Part shown: positions 42,116-49,891 of the stretch, one piece after another
How positions within the stretch are numbered: the stretch's first letter is position 1
Layout: the number at the start of each line of letters is the position of its first letter
From: Microbacterium paraoxydans
GTDB lineage: Bacteria > Actinomycetota > Actinomycetes > Actinomycetales > Microbacteriaceae
DNA: 64,000 bases
Direction of reading: 5' to 3'
NCBI RefSeq assembly: GCF_018224615.1
Contig: NZ_JAGTUK010000004.1
Location: 87,546 to 151,545, forward strand
Made by a program: the position numbers and the translations under genes
Notes under the pieces: generated by a model
The model's input: only the letters and a program-made list of their open reading frames with translations
Told to the model about the DNA's origin: nothing
Databases searched by the model: none

Positions 42116-43546
42116 CTACTCCGCCGTTTTCTCCCGGGCTGCGGCGTCCGCCGCGCCCGTGCCTGCTCTGTTCTTCTCGACCCACCCCTCGACGTTGCGC
42201 TGGGGGGCGACGCTCATGGCCAGGGCACCGGCGGGGACGTCCTTGCGGACGACGGCGCCGGCACCGGTCTTCGCACCAGCACCCAGCCTAACGGGCGCGA
42301 CCAGCACGGTGTGCGAGCCGGTGTGCACCTCGTCGCCGATCTCGGTGCGGTGCTTGTTCACGTCGTCGTAGTTGGCGGTGATGGTGCTCGCCCCCAGGTT
42401 GACCCCGCGGCCGATCGTCGCATCCCCCACGTAGGACAGGTGCGGCACCTTGCTGCCCTCGCCGATCTCGGCGTTCTTGGTCTCGACGTAGGCGCCGATC
42501 TTGCCCTTGGCGCCCAGCACGGTGCCCGGGCGGAGGAAGGAGAACGGACCGACGGTCGCCTCGGCGCCGATCACGGCCAGCGTGGCGTCGGTGCGGCGCA
42601 CGACCGCATCCTCGCCGACCTCACAGGTCACCAGCGTCGTGTCCGGGCCGATCGTGGCCCCCGCGGCGACCGTGGTCGCCCGCAGCAGCTGCGTGTTCGG
42701 CAGGAGCGTGACATCCGGGGCGAGCGTGACGTCGTCGTCGATCCACGTGGTCGCGGGATCGACCACCGTGACGCCCTCCAGTTGCCAGCGGCGCACGATG
42801 CGCGCGTTCAGGCGACGGCCGACCTCGGCGAGCTGTGCGCGGTCGTTCACGCCGAACGTGACCTCCACGTCGTCGACGACCGAGGCGGCGACGCGGTCGC
42901 CGTCGCGGCGCAGCAGCCCGGGCACGTCGGTCAGGTACATCTCGCCCTGCGCGTTGTCGACGCCCACCTGCGGCAGGTAGGTGCGCAGGGTCGAGGCGCG
43001 GAACACGTACATGCCGGCGTTGATCTCGCGGACCTCGGCCTCCTCGGCCGTCGCGTCCTTCTGCTCGACGATGCGGTCGACACCACCGTCCGCGTCGCGG
43101 ATCACGCGACCGTAACCGGTCGGGTCGTCGACCAGAGCCGTCATGAGCGTGGCCGCGGCGCCCGAGGCGCGGTGCTCCGCCAGGAACGCCGAGAGGGTGT
43201 CGGCGTCGGCGAGCGGGCAGTCGCCCGACAGCACGAGCACGTCGCCGTCGAAGTCGCCCGGCAGCGCGTCGACCGCGACCTGCACCGCGCGACCGGTGCC
43301 CGGCACCTCGTCCTGGTCGACGAACACCGCGTCGGGGTAGTCCTCCGCGAGCGCGGCCACCACCTGGTCGCGCTCGTGCCGCACGACCACCTCGATGTGC
43401 GCGGCCTCCAGCCGACGGGCCGTGGTGAGCACGTGTCCGACCAGCGGGCGCCCGCCGATCGGGTGCAGCACCTTGGGCAGCCGCGACTTCATGCGGGTGC
43501 CCTGACCTGCGGCGAGGACGACGATGGCGAGATTGTTCCCAGTCAT
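42116..43546 (-). CDS. glmU: Bifunctional UDP-GlcNAc pyrophosphorylase / GlcN-1-P acetyltransferase
   Basis: A 476-residue enzyme making UDP-N-acetylglucosamine for cell wall synthesis. The N-terminal uridyltransferase has LAIVVLAAGQGTRMKS and GDCPLADADT; the C-terminal left-handed helix acetyltransferase (about 250-460) has the hexapeptide pattern and FSFLRPGTVLG, KIGAYVETKNAEIGEGSK and STITANYDD. ATG at 43546 is fixed by homology. It lies only two bases past the 3' end of tRNA-Gln, and the GGAG that should bind ribosomes is made by the last three tRNA bases plus one, an unusual arrangement. Confidence 0.96.
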   Translation of the reverse strand: MTGNNLAIVVLAAGQGTRMKSRLPKVLHPIGGRPLVGHVLTTARRLEAAHIEVVVRHERDQVVAALAEDYPDAVFVDQDEVPGTGRAVQVAVDALPGDFDGDVLVLSGDCPLADADTLSAFLAEHRASGAAATLMTALVDDPTGYGRVIRDADGGVDRIVEQKDATAEEAEVREINAGMYVFRASTLRTYLPQVGVDNAQGEMYLTDVPGLLRRDGDRVAASVVDDVEVTFGVNDRAQLAEVGRRLNARIVRRWQLEGVTVVDPATTWIDDDVTLAPDVTLLPNTQLLRATTVAAGATIGPDTTLVTCEVGEDAVVRRTDATLAVIGAEATVGPFSFLRPGTVLGAKGKIGAYVETKNAEIGEGSKVPHLSYVGDATIGRGVNLGASTITANYDDVNKHRTEIGDEVHTGSHTVLVAPVRLGAGAKTGAGAVVRKDVPAGALAMSVAPQRNVEGWVEKNRAGTGAADAAAREKTAE

Positions 43547-43548
43547 GC

Positions 43549-43619
43549 TCCGCCGCCAGGACTCGAACCTAGACCTCACAGCTCCAAAGGCTGTCGTGCT
43601 GCCATTACACCACGGCGGA
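43549..43619 (-). tRNA. tRNA-Gln (anticodon UUG)
   Basis: The 71-base minus-strand sequence folds as a cloverleaf: acceptor TCCGCCG/CGGCGGA, anticodon stem ACAGC/GCTGT with loop CTTTGGA (anticodon TTG reading CAA/CAG), and T-loop GGTTCGAGTC. The 3' CCA is not encoded. A tRNA-Gln next to glmU is also known in mycobacteria. Upstream on the same strand a 9-bp hairpin GCGGCGCCC/GGGCGCCGC (43622-43643) lies in the 5' leader. Confidence 0.93.
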
Positions 43620-43721
43620 CCGCGGCGCCCGCGTGGGCGCCGCCCGACAAGTCTGCCACGTCCGCGCTCGTGTTCCGGTGTGCGCCGGCGCCGCCGTCAT
43701 CCCTGGGAAACACGGCTCTGC

Positions 43722-43727
43722 GATGCT
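43722..43727 (+). promoter_or_regulatory. Possible -10 box GATGCT, leaderless GNAT gene
   Basis: GATGCT is followed by six bases (GGGCCC) and the ATG at 43734. The first base departs from TANNNT, so this is weaker than the other leaderless cases. Confidence 0.3.
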
Positions 43728-43733
43728 GGGCCC

Positions 43734-44246
43734 ATGAGCGACCTCGTCATCACCCGCATCGCCTCGGCCACCCCGGAGCTCGCGACGTTCGTCTCCGCCC
43801 ACCACGCGGAGATGCAGGGCACCGCGCCGCCCGAGAGCCAGCACGCGCTGCCCCTCGACGGACTCCTCGCGCCCCACGTGCGCCTGTTCGCCGCGACGCT
43901 CGACGGCCGCCTCGTCGGCACGGGCGCCCTCGCCACGGTCGACGAGGGGCACGAGGAGCTCAAGTCGATGCGGACGGACCCTGCCGTGCGCGGTCGCGGG
44001 ATCGGACGCACCATGGTGCGCTTCCTGCTCGACGATGCCGCGGCCAGGGGCGTCCGCCGGGTGTCGCTGGAGACCGGGCGCGACGACTTCTTCCTGCCGG
44101 CGGTGGCGATGTACACCCGGGCGGGCTTCCGCGAGTGCGCGGCGTTCGGGCGCTACCTGCCCGACCCGCACAGCGTGTTCCTGACCCTCGACCTGGGCGA
44201 CGCCGCGTCGGCCGCGGACGGGTCGCACGCGATAATGAACGCATGA
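43734..44246 (+). CDS. GNAT-family N-acetyltransferase
   Basis: A 170-residue acetyltransferase. ELKSMRTDPAVRGRGIGRTMVRFLLDDAAARG contains the acetyl-CoA loop R-G-R-G-I-G (cited in part); LETGRDDFFLPAVAMYTRAGFRECAAFG is the C-terminal motif B pattern. Substrate unknown. Its stop overlaps the start of the MarR-type gene (ATGA), so the two are translated together, and the regulator may control the pair. Close in pattern to YafP/PhnO-like putative acetyltransferases, without closer assignment. Confidence 0.85.
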   Translation: MSDLVITRIASATPELATFVSAHHAEMQGTAPPESQHALPLDGLLAPHVRLFAATLDGRLVGTGALATVDEGHEELKSMRTDPAVRGRGIGRTMVRFLLDDAAARGVRRVSLETGRDDFFLPAVAMYTRAGFRECAAFGRYLPDPHSVFLTLDLGDAASAADGSHAIMNA

Positions 44247-44737
44247 GCGAGGTGGATGAGGTCGACCGGATCGTCGGCGCGTGGAACACGCAGCGGCCCG
44301 ACCTCGACTTCTCCCCGCTCGAGGTGCTGTCGCGCATGGATCGGCTGTCGCGTCATCTCGACCGCGCCCGCCGCGAGGTGTTCCGCCGCAGCGACCTGGA
44401 GTCGTGGGAGTGGGACGTGCTGTCGGCGCTGCGCCGCGCGGGCGCCCCGTTCCAGCTCTCGCCCAAGCAGCTGCTGCAGCAGACCCTCGTCTCCAGCGGC
44501 ACCATGACCAACCGGATCGACCGCCTGGTCGGACGGCGGCTCGTGCGCCGCGAGGCCGATCCCGGCGACGGGCGCAGCGTGCTCGTGACCCTCACCGACG
44601 ACGGGCGCATCCGGGTGGATGCCGCCATCACGCGACTGGTGGATGCGGAGGCCGAGCTGCTCAGGGCGCTGTCGCGCGCCGATCGCGAGCGGCTTGCGGC
44701 CCTGTTGCGGAAGCTCAGCCTCAGCTTCGACGCCTGA
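44243..44737 (+). CDS. MarR-family transcriptional regulator
   Basis: A 164-residue winged-helix regulator. DLESWEWDVLSALRRAG leads into the HTH LSPKQLLQQTLVSSGTMTNRIDRLVGRRLVRREADPGDGRSVLVTLTDDG (cited for its R-x-D-P-x-D-x-R-S wing, the MarR signature). The C-terminal helix forms the dimer interface. Overlaps the acetyltransferase gene at its start; ligand and operator unknown. It ends 24 bases before the convergent Rrf2 gene. Confidence 0.9.
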   Translation: MSEVDEVDRIVGAWNTQRPDLDFSPLEVLSRMDRLSRHLDRARREVFRRSDLESWEWDVLSALRRAGAPFQLSPKQLLQQTLVSSGTMTNRIDRLVGRRLVRREADPGDGRSVLVTLTDDGRIRVDAAITRLVDAEAELLRALSRADRERLAALLRKLSLSFDA

Positions 44738-44761
44738 CGCGCGCCGCGATCCCCTCGCGGC

Positions 44762-45232
44762 TCAGTCTCCGAGCAGCAGGCGACGGTTCTTCGCCGGCAC
44801 TGATGCGGGCAGCGTGCCGACGACCTCGGCGATCGACACGGCCGCGAGGGACGCGCGCCAGGCTTCGTGCGCGCGGCGCATGACGACCGCGAGCCCGCAC
44901 GGGGTGGTGCAGTCCTCCGGGCGGGCCGCGCCCCTTCCCTGCTGGCGCAGCTCGCGGCACACGTAGGGGTCGGCCGCGCCGTCCACGGCCGTCACCAGGT
45001 CGAGGATGCTGATGCGCTCGGGCTCTCGCGCCAAGCGGAAACCGCCGCGGGGCCCGGTGCTGCCGGTGAGGATGCCCGCGCGGACGAGCTTGGCGAGCTG
45101 CTTCGACAGGTAGGGCCCCGGCACCCCGAAGTGCTCGGCGAGCTGGGCGCCGGAGACGGTGGACGCCGCGGGCAGCTGCGCGATCACGGCGACGGTGTGC
45201 AGCACCCATTCGGAGGTCTCGGGAAGTTTCAC
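44762..45232 (-). CDS. Rrf2-family transcriptional regulator
   Basis: A 156-residue Rrf2 protein. The N-terminal winged HTH has VSGAQLAEHFGVPGPYLSKQLAKLV and the wing GSTGPRGGFRLAR; the C-terminal part holds Cys92, Cys108 and Cys112 (VCRELR...DCTTPC), the place where Rrf2 members bind Fe-S clusters or form disulfides. GTG at 45232 (KLPETSEWV after it) is where family proteins begin; an ATG at 45268 would overlap the operator-like dyad and add 12 unrelated residues. Divergent from an NAD(P)-binding reductase, its likely target, suggesting redox control. Confidence 0.85.
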   Translation of the reverse strand: MKLPETSEWVLHTVAVIAQLPAASTVSGAQLAEHFGVPGPYLSKQLAKLVRAGILTGSTGPRGGFRLAREPERISILDLVTAVDGAADPYVCRELRQQGRGAARPEDCTTPCGLAVVMRRAHEAWRASLAAVSIAEVVGTLPASVPAKNRRLLLGD

Positions 45233-45261
45233 TTGCCCATCGTATCCAGCTGATCCTATTG

Positions 45262-45278
45262 TGGACATCTAATATCCA
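45262..45278. promoter_or_regulatory. Dyad between Rrf2 regulator and reductase genes
   Basis: TGGACATCTAATATCCA is a 17-base imperfect palindrome (arms TGGA-AT / AT-TCCA) between divergent starts at 45232 and 45295. It is AT-rich against a GC-rich background and is the natural candidate for the Rrf2 operator. Confidence 0.5.
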
Positions 45279-45294
45279 TTATTGAGGGAGCGAC

Positions 45295-46044
45295 ATGCGC
45301 ATCGCAGTGGCAGGCGGAACAGGACGGATCGGACGACTGGTCGTGGAGGAGGCGCGCCGCCGCGGGCACGACGCCGTCTCGCTCAGTCGCGGCGAGGGCG
45401 TCGATCTCACGACCGGCGAGGGCCTCGCCGGAGCGCTCACGGGCGTGGACGCGGTGATCGACGCCAGCAACCCGCCCGTCGGAGACACCGCCGACGCCGA
45501 ACGCGTGTTCCGCGCCGTGACCGACAACCTCCTGAGCGCGGAGGAGCACGCCGGGGTCGCACTCCACGTCGCGCTCTCGATCGCCGCGCTCGACCGGGTG
45601 CAGGGCAACCCCCACTACGCGGGCAAGCGGGCGCAGGAGCGCGAGGTCGCGCGCGGCCGTGTGCCCTTCACGATCGTCCGGGCGACCCAGTTCCACGACT
45701 TCCCCGCCATGATCGCCGAATGGACGGTCGTCGACGGCGAGGGCGTCGTCCCGCCGCTGCTGCTGCAGCCGATCGCCCCCGCCGACGTCGCCACGGCCCT
45801 GGTCGACGCCGCCGAAGCCCCCGCGCTCGGCGGTTCGGCCGACGTCGCCGGACCCCGCACCGAAGACGCCGTCGACATGGCCCGGCGCACGTTCGCCGCG
45901 CGCGGCCGCGACCTCCCGCTGCGGGCGTCGTGGACCGGCGCGGCGCTCGGCGTGGAGTTCGCCGGCGAGGTGCTGCTCCCAGCCCCGGGGGCACGCATCG
46001 CCCCCACCACGTTCGACGACTGGCTCGCCGCCGGGGCGGCCTGA
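45295..46044 (+). CDS. NAD(P)-binding reductase, NmrA/SDR-like
   Basis: A 249-residue atypical short-chain dehydrogenase. MRIAVAGGTGRIGRLV is the NAD(P)-binding GxxGxxG; VPFTIVRATQFHDFPAMIAEW is characteristic of the NmrA-like/NAD(P)H-binding group in which the classical Y-x3-K is missing. Its start has GGGAG eight bases upstream. Such proteins next to redox-sensing regulators often reduce quinones or aldehydes; that function is inference. One gene under the divergent Rrf2 regulator. Confidence 0.82.
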   Translation: MRIAVAGGTGRIGRLVVEEARRRGHDAVSLSRGEGVDLTTGEGLAGALTGVDAVIDASNPPVGDTADAERVFRAVTDNLLSAEEHAGVALHVALSIAALDRVQGNPHYAGKRAQEREVARGRVPFTIVRATQFHDFPAMIAEWTVVDGEGVVPPLLLQPIAPADVATALVDAAEAPALGGSADVAGPRTEDAVDMARRTFAARGRDLPLRASWTGAALGVEFAGEVLLPAPGARIAPTTFDDWLAAGAA

Positions 46045-46068
46045 GCCGAGCCGCCCCACGCCGTCGCC

Positions 46069-46074
46069 TAGGGT
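46069..46074 (+). promoter_or_regulatory. -10 box TAGGGT before the pseudouridine synthase gene
   Basis: TAGGGT lies 35 bases before the ATG at 46110, giving a leader of about 29 bases. Confidence 0.35.
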
Positions 46075-46109
46075 GGAGGGGTCCCGCCCCCTCCCCCGAA
46101 GGCCGAACC

Positions 46110-47033
46110 ATGGGCATGCCCTCCCCGCTCCCCGTGCGCGACGGCGTCGGAGCCACGCGGTTGCACGTGCCGCTGACCGGGCCGTGGGCGACCATCGCCG
46201 ACTACATGATCGAGCGGTTCTTCCACCTCGACCCCGAGCGGCTGCTCGTGCGCTTCGACCGCGGCGAGATCGTGGCCCGTGATGGCCGACCGCTCCACCG
46301 CGGAACCCCGCTGGGCGCCGAGGAGTTCGTCTGGTACTACCGCGAGCCGCCCGTAGAGCGCGAGATCCCCTTCACCGAGGAGATCCTGCACACCGACGAC
46401 CACCTCGTCGTGATCGACAAGCCACACTTCCTCCCCACCACCCCCGGCGGCAAGTACCTGCAGAACTCGGCGCTCGTGCGGCTGCGCAACCGGCTCGGCA
46501 TCCCGGAGCTCACCCCCATCCACCGCCTCGACCGCGCGACCGCCGGGCTGCTGATGTTCTCCGTGCGACCGGAGACCCGCGGCGCCTACCAGCTGCTGTT
46601 CGAGGATCGCCGCGTCGAGAAGACGTACGAGGCGGTGTCCGCGAGACCCGCCGGCTGGGATCCGTCGCGGTTCCCGCTCGTGTACCGCACGCACATCGAG
46701 AAGCGCCGCGGCGAAGTGCGCGTGCAGGTCGACCACGCCAGGGAACCGAACTCCGAGACGCTGATCGACCTGATCGACGCGGACGACCGCGTGGTGCACA
46801 CGCTGCTGCGCCCGCACAGCGGCAAGATGCACCAGCTGCGCGTGCACCTGGCCGCGCTCGGGCTCGGCATCCTGCACGACGGCTTCTACCCGGAGCTCCT
46901 GCCCGAGCGCCCCGACGACTTCGCCCGGCCACTGCAACTGCTGGCGCGCGAGCTGCGGTTCACCGACCCGCTGAGCGGCGAGGAGCGGGTCTTCACCACG
47001 CGCCGCACCCTGCAGGACGCCCCGGCCCGCTGA
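46110..47033 (+). CDS. RluA-family pseudouridine synthase
   Basis: A 307-residue RNA-modifying enzyme. The catalytic aspartate is Asp141 in PIHRLDRATAGLLMF; HTDDHLVVIDKPHFLPT and LRPHSGKMHQLRVHLAALG are the other RluA motifs. The first 80 residues (GATRLHVPLTGPWATIADYMIERF) form an S4-like or unrelated N-terminal segment that differs from RluD. Target RNA (rRNA or tRNA) cannot be told. It ends 18 bases before the convergent methionine permease gene. Confidence 0.9.
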   Translation: MGMPSPLPVRDGVGATRLHVPLTGPWATIADYMIERFFHLDPERLLVRFDRGEIVARDGRPLHRGTPLGAEEFVWYYREPPVEREIPFTEEILHTDDHLVVIDKPHFLPTTPGGKYLQNSALVRLRNRLGIPELTPIHRLDRATAGLLMFSVRPETRGAYQLLFEDRRVEKTYEAVSARPAGWDPSRFPLVYRTHIEKRRGEVRVQVDHAREPNSETLIDLIDADDRVVHTLLRPHSGKMHQLRVHLAALGLGILHDGFYPELLPERPDDFARPLQLLARELRFTDPLSGEERVFTTRRTLQDAPAR

Positions 47034-47051
47034 ACCGCCGCACCCCGGCGC

Positions 47052-47711
47052 CTAGCGGCGCATGATCCTCCTGGCCAGACGCGTGCCGAGCAGCTGAACC
47101 AGGTGCACGAACACCACGATCAGGATGATCGCCGCCCACATCACGATCGGCTCGAACTGGCGGAAGCCGTAGATCTGCGCGAACGCGCCCAGACCGCCGC
47201 CCCCGATCAGCCCCGCCATCGCGGTCATGTCGATCAGGGCCACCACGATGAACGTGTAACCGAGGATCAGCGGCCCGAGCGACTCGGGGATTGCGACCGT
47301 GAACAGGATGCGCCACGGCCCGGCGCCCATCGACCGGGCGGCCTCGATCACCCCGGGCGACACCGACACGAGGTGCTGCTCCACGATGCGGCCGATCGCG
47401 AACGCCGCCGCGAGCCCGATGATGAACGCCCCGGCCGTGGTACCGATGCCCGAGCCCACCACGAGCCGCGCGAACGGCTGCGCAACCGCCATGAAGATCA
47501 CGAACGGGATCGGACGGAAGAAGTTGACGCCCAGGTTCACCAGCACCGACACGACCCTGTTCTGCAGCAGACCGCCCGGTCGCGTGACGTACAGGATGAT
47601 GCCGATCGCGAGGCCGAGGATGCCACCGAGCACGAGCGCGAACGACGCCATGTACAGCGTCTCCAGCGCGGCCGCCCAGAACTCGGGCCACAGTTCGTTC
47701 AGACGGTCCAT
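47052..47711 (-). CDS. metI: Methionine ABC transporter permease
   Basis: A 219-residue membrane protein with five helices. The BPD permease motif EAARSMGAGPWRILFTVAIPESLGPLILG (EAA loop, cited in part) contacts MetN. ATG at 47711 overlaps the metN stop (TGATG). It forms the channel of the D-methionine/L-methionine importer together with MetN and MetQ. Confidence 0.94.
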   Translation of the reverse strand: MDRLNELWPEFWAAALETLYMASFALVLGGILGLAIGIILYVTRPGGLLQNRVVSVLVNLGVNFFRPIPFVIFMAVAQPFARLVVGSGIGTTAGAFIIGLAAAFAIGRIVEQHLVSVSPGVIEAARSMGAGPWRILFTVAIPESLGPLILGYTFIVVALIDMTAMAGLIGGGGLGAFAQIYGFRQFEPIVMWAAIILIVVFVHLVQLLGTRLARRIMRR

Positions 47712-48754
47712 CAGCGGGCCTCCTCTCCGGCGATCACGGTCACGTCCACGCGTTCGCCGATCGTGGTGAGCGCCCGGTCGATCGCCGCGGAGTCACCCCG
47801 GATCGCGAGGGTCAGGTGCCCGAAGGCCCGGCCGCGGATGTCGTTGATGCCGCCGTACACGAGCTCGAAGTCGAGCCCGGCGCCCGCGAGGTCGAGGAAC
47901 ACCTGCGCCTGCGAGGAGTCGCCGTCGCGGAACGAGAACGTCACCAGGCGTCCGCGGTGACGCTCGCGCAGCACGGCCAGCTCGGACGGCGACGGCACCC
48001 CCTTCACGACCGTACCGACGAAGCGCTGCGAGGCGGGGTTCTGCGGCGCGGAGAACACGTCGAACACATCCCCGCGCTCGATCACGCGGCCGTTCTCCAT
48101 GACGGCGACCTTGGTGGCGATCGTCTGGATCACGTCCATCTCGTGCGTGATGACCACGATCGTGACGCCCTGCTCCTCGTTCACGCGCTTGAGCAGATCG
48201 AGCACCTCGTGCGTGGTCTGCGGGTCGAGCGCGCTCGTGGCCTCGTCCGCCAGCAGGATCGCCGGCTTGGTGGCCAGCGCCCGCGCGATGCCGACGCGCT
48301 GCTTCTGCCCGCCGGACAGCTGCTCCGGATACGCCTTGGCCTTGTCGGACAGGCCGACGAACGACAGCAGCTCGGTCACCCGTGCCTCGATGTCGGGCTT
48401 CGACCAGCCGGCGAGCGTGAGCGGGTACGCGATGTTCGCCCGCACGGTGCGTGAGGAGAACAGGTTGAACTGCTGGAAGATCATGCCTATGCCGCCCCGC
48501 ACGCGGCGCAGCTCCCGCTCGCCGAGGGTCGTGAGGTCGACGCCGTCGACCGTGATGGTGCCGCTCGTCGCGGGCTCCAGGGCGTTGATCAGGCGCACGA
48601 GCGTCGACTTGCCCGCACCGGAGTACCCGATGATGCCGTACACGTCTCCCTTCTCGATGTGGAGGGTGACGTCGTCGACCGCGACCACCTCCGGCTCGCC
48701 GTGGCTGCGGGAGGGGTAGGTCTTGGAGACGTTCGTCAAGGAGACGATCGGCAT
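47711..48754 (-). CDS. metN: Methionine ABC transporter ATP-binding protein
   Basis: A 347-residue ATPase: Walker A GYSGAGKST, Q-loop IFQQFNLFSSRTV, signature LSGGQKQRVGIARAL, Walker B ILLADEATSALD. After about residue 250 a C-terminal NIL/ACT-like domain (VTFSFRDGDSSQAQVF...FGHLTLAIRGD) is present, which in E. coli MetN binds methionine and shuts the transporter (trans-inhibition). ATG at 48754 starts a SLTNVSKTYPS segment and has GTCTCCTTGACG upstream with weak RBS. A hairpin separates it from metQ. Confidence 0.95.
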   Translation of the reverse strand: MPIVSLTNVSKTYPSRSHGEPEVVAVDDVTLHIEKGDVYGIIGYSGAGKSTLVRLINALEPATSGTITVDGVDLTTLGERELRRVRGGIGMIFQQFNLFSSRTVRANIAYPLTLAGWSKPDIEARVTELLSFVGLSDKAKAYPEQLSGGQKQRVGIARALATKPAILLADEATSALDPQTTHEVLDLLKRVNEEQGVTIVVITHEMDVIQTIATKVAVMENGRVIERGDVFDVFSAPQNPASQRFVGTVVKGVPSPSELAVLRERHRGRLVTFSFRDGDSSQAQVFLDLAGAGLDFELVYGGINDIRGRAFGHLTLAIRGDSAAIDRALTTIGERVDVTVIAGEEAR

Positions 48755-48784
48755 GTGCTGCTCCGGTCTGGGTCTCGGGGAAAC

Positions 48785-48823
48785 GGAGAATCGGGCGACG
48801 CGAGAGGCGCCACCCGATTCTCC
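48785..48823 (-). terminator. Hairpin between metQ and metN (likely attenuating)
   Basis: GGAGAATCGGG (48785-48795) and CCCGATTCTCC (48813-48823) make a perfect 11-bp stem with an internal GC-rich loop. It lies just after the binding-protein gene and before the ATPase gene, matching the hairpin in the nucleoside operon. Confidence 0.65.
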
Positions 48824-48858
48824 CTCATGCGGTGGGGGTGGCTCGCACCCCGCCCGCG

Positions 48859-49767
48859 TCACTTCTTCGCGTCGGCGTCCTTCTGGACCTTCTCCAGCGA
48901 GGCCACGAGGTCCTTCACCGGGGTCTGCAGCGCCACCGCGGTGCCGCCCGACGACTCCTGCAGGCCCTCCTGCACGGCCTCGTTCGTCTGGAAGATCTCG
49001 ACCAGCTTGAGGTAGGTCTCGTTGTCGGCGTCCTCGGCCCGGGCCGCGAAGATGTTGACGTACGGGAGGGCGCTGGGGTCCTCCGGGTCGTCCTGCGCGA
49101 TCGCGTCGTCGAACGTCAGGCCGGCGTCCTCGACGAAGTCGTTGTTGATGATCGCGGCCGCGACATCCGGCAGCGAGGTGGGGATGAGCGCCGCCTCCAG
49201 CGCCTTCACCTGCACCTTCGACTTCTCGGTGTCGACGTCGGCGAGGTCGGAGTAGGGCGTGCCGCCGCTCTTCAGCTCGACCAGGCCGGCCTGCTGGAGC
49301 ACGTTCAGCGCGCGGGCCTGGTTGGACGCGTCGTCCGGCACGGCCACCGTCTCGCCCTTGGGGATGTCGTCCACGTCGTCGTACTTCTTGGAGTACAGGC
49401 CGAGCGGGTAGATCGCGGTGGAGCCGATCGGCGTGAGGTCGGAGCCCGACGCGTTGTTGTATTCGGCGAGGTACACGATGTGCTGGAACTGGTTGAGGTC
49501 GATCTCGCCCTCGGTCAGCGCGGGGTTCGGCTGCTCGTACGAGCCGAAGTCGACCAGCTCGACCGTGATGCCCTCGTCGGCGGCCGCCTCGACGAACGGC
49601 GCCCACTGCGCGTCGCCCTTGCCGACGACGCCGATCTTGACGGTCTCGTCGGCGGAACCGGAGTCGCCCGAGCCGGCGTCGGAGGAGGCCGTGGCGCACC
49701 CGGAGAGCGCGACGAACAGCGGAACCGCGGCGAGCGCGGCGAGGACGGTGGTGGTGCGGCGGGACAT
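48859..49767 (-). CDS. metQ: Methionine-binding lipoprotein
   Basis: A 302-residue NlpA/MetQ lipoprotein. Signal peptide with lipobox LSGC (Cys24), Ser/Gly linker, then the fold with VKIGVVGKGDAQWAPFVEAA, FQHIVYLAEYN and SNQARALNVLQQAGL. It captures methionine outside the membrane for MetNI. First gene of the operon. I looked for a SAM or other riboswitch in the 124 bases upstream and see none; TAACGT (49800-49805) is a candidate -10. Confidence 0.93.
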   Translation of the reverse strand: MSRRTTTVLAALAAVPLFVALSGCATASSDAGSGDSGSADETVKIGVVGKGDAQWAPFVEAAADEGITVELVDFGSYEQPNPALTEGEIDLNQFQHIVYLAEYNNASGSDLTPIGSTAIYPLGLYSKKYDDVDDIPKGETVAVPDDASNQARALNVLQQAGLVELKSGGTPYSDLADVDTEKSKVQVKALEAALIPTSLPDVAAAIINNDFVEDAGLTFDDAIAQDDPEDPSALPYVNIFAARAEDADNETYLKLVEIFQTNEAVQEGLQESSGGTAVALQTPVKDLVASLEKVQKDADAKK

Positions 49768-49799
49768 GATGAGGGGTTCCTTCCTGGCGGGACCCGACT

Positions 49800-49805
49800 A
49801 CGTTA
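49800..49805 (-). promoter_or_regulatory. Candidate -10 box TAACGT for metQNI
   Basis: TAACGT on the minus strand would start transcription about 25 bases before the metQ ATG at 49767. No -35 consensus is apparent. Confidence 0.3.
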
Positions 49806-49891
49806 GGCAGGTCGGGCGGGGCGGGCGGAATCGACCCGTCACACGACGTCACAGGGGCGCGACGGGGCCGGGGTGCGCGGGCGCGGCGGGG

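Noticed and set aside
38137-42291. Plus-strand open frame of 1384 codons
   Set aside because: It lies opposite the flavin unit and prs. Composition is dominated by Arg, His and Gln with no domain, and four minus-strand genes with clear motifs occupy the same DNA.
45233-45268. ATG at 45268 as the start of the Rrf2 regulator
   Set aside because: It would put the start codon inside the operator-like dyad and add 12 residues not seen in the family, which begins with KLPETSEW-like sequence at the GTG 45232.
49768-49891. SAM-responsive riboswitch before metQ
   Set aside because: The gap is 124 bases, and I can find neither the conserved core of SAM-I/SAM-II types nor a following terminator. Only a -10 box is visible.
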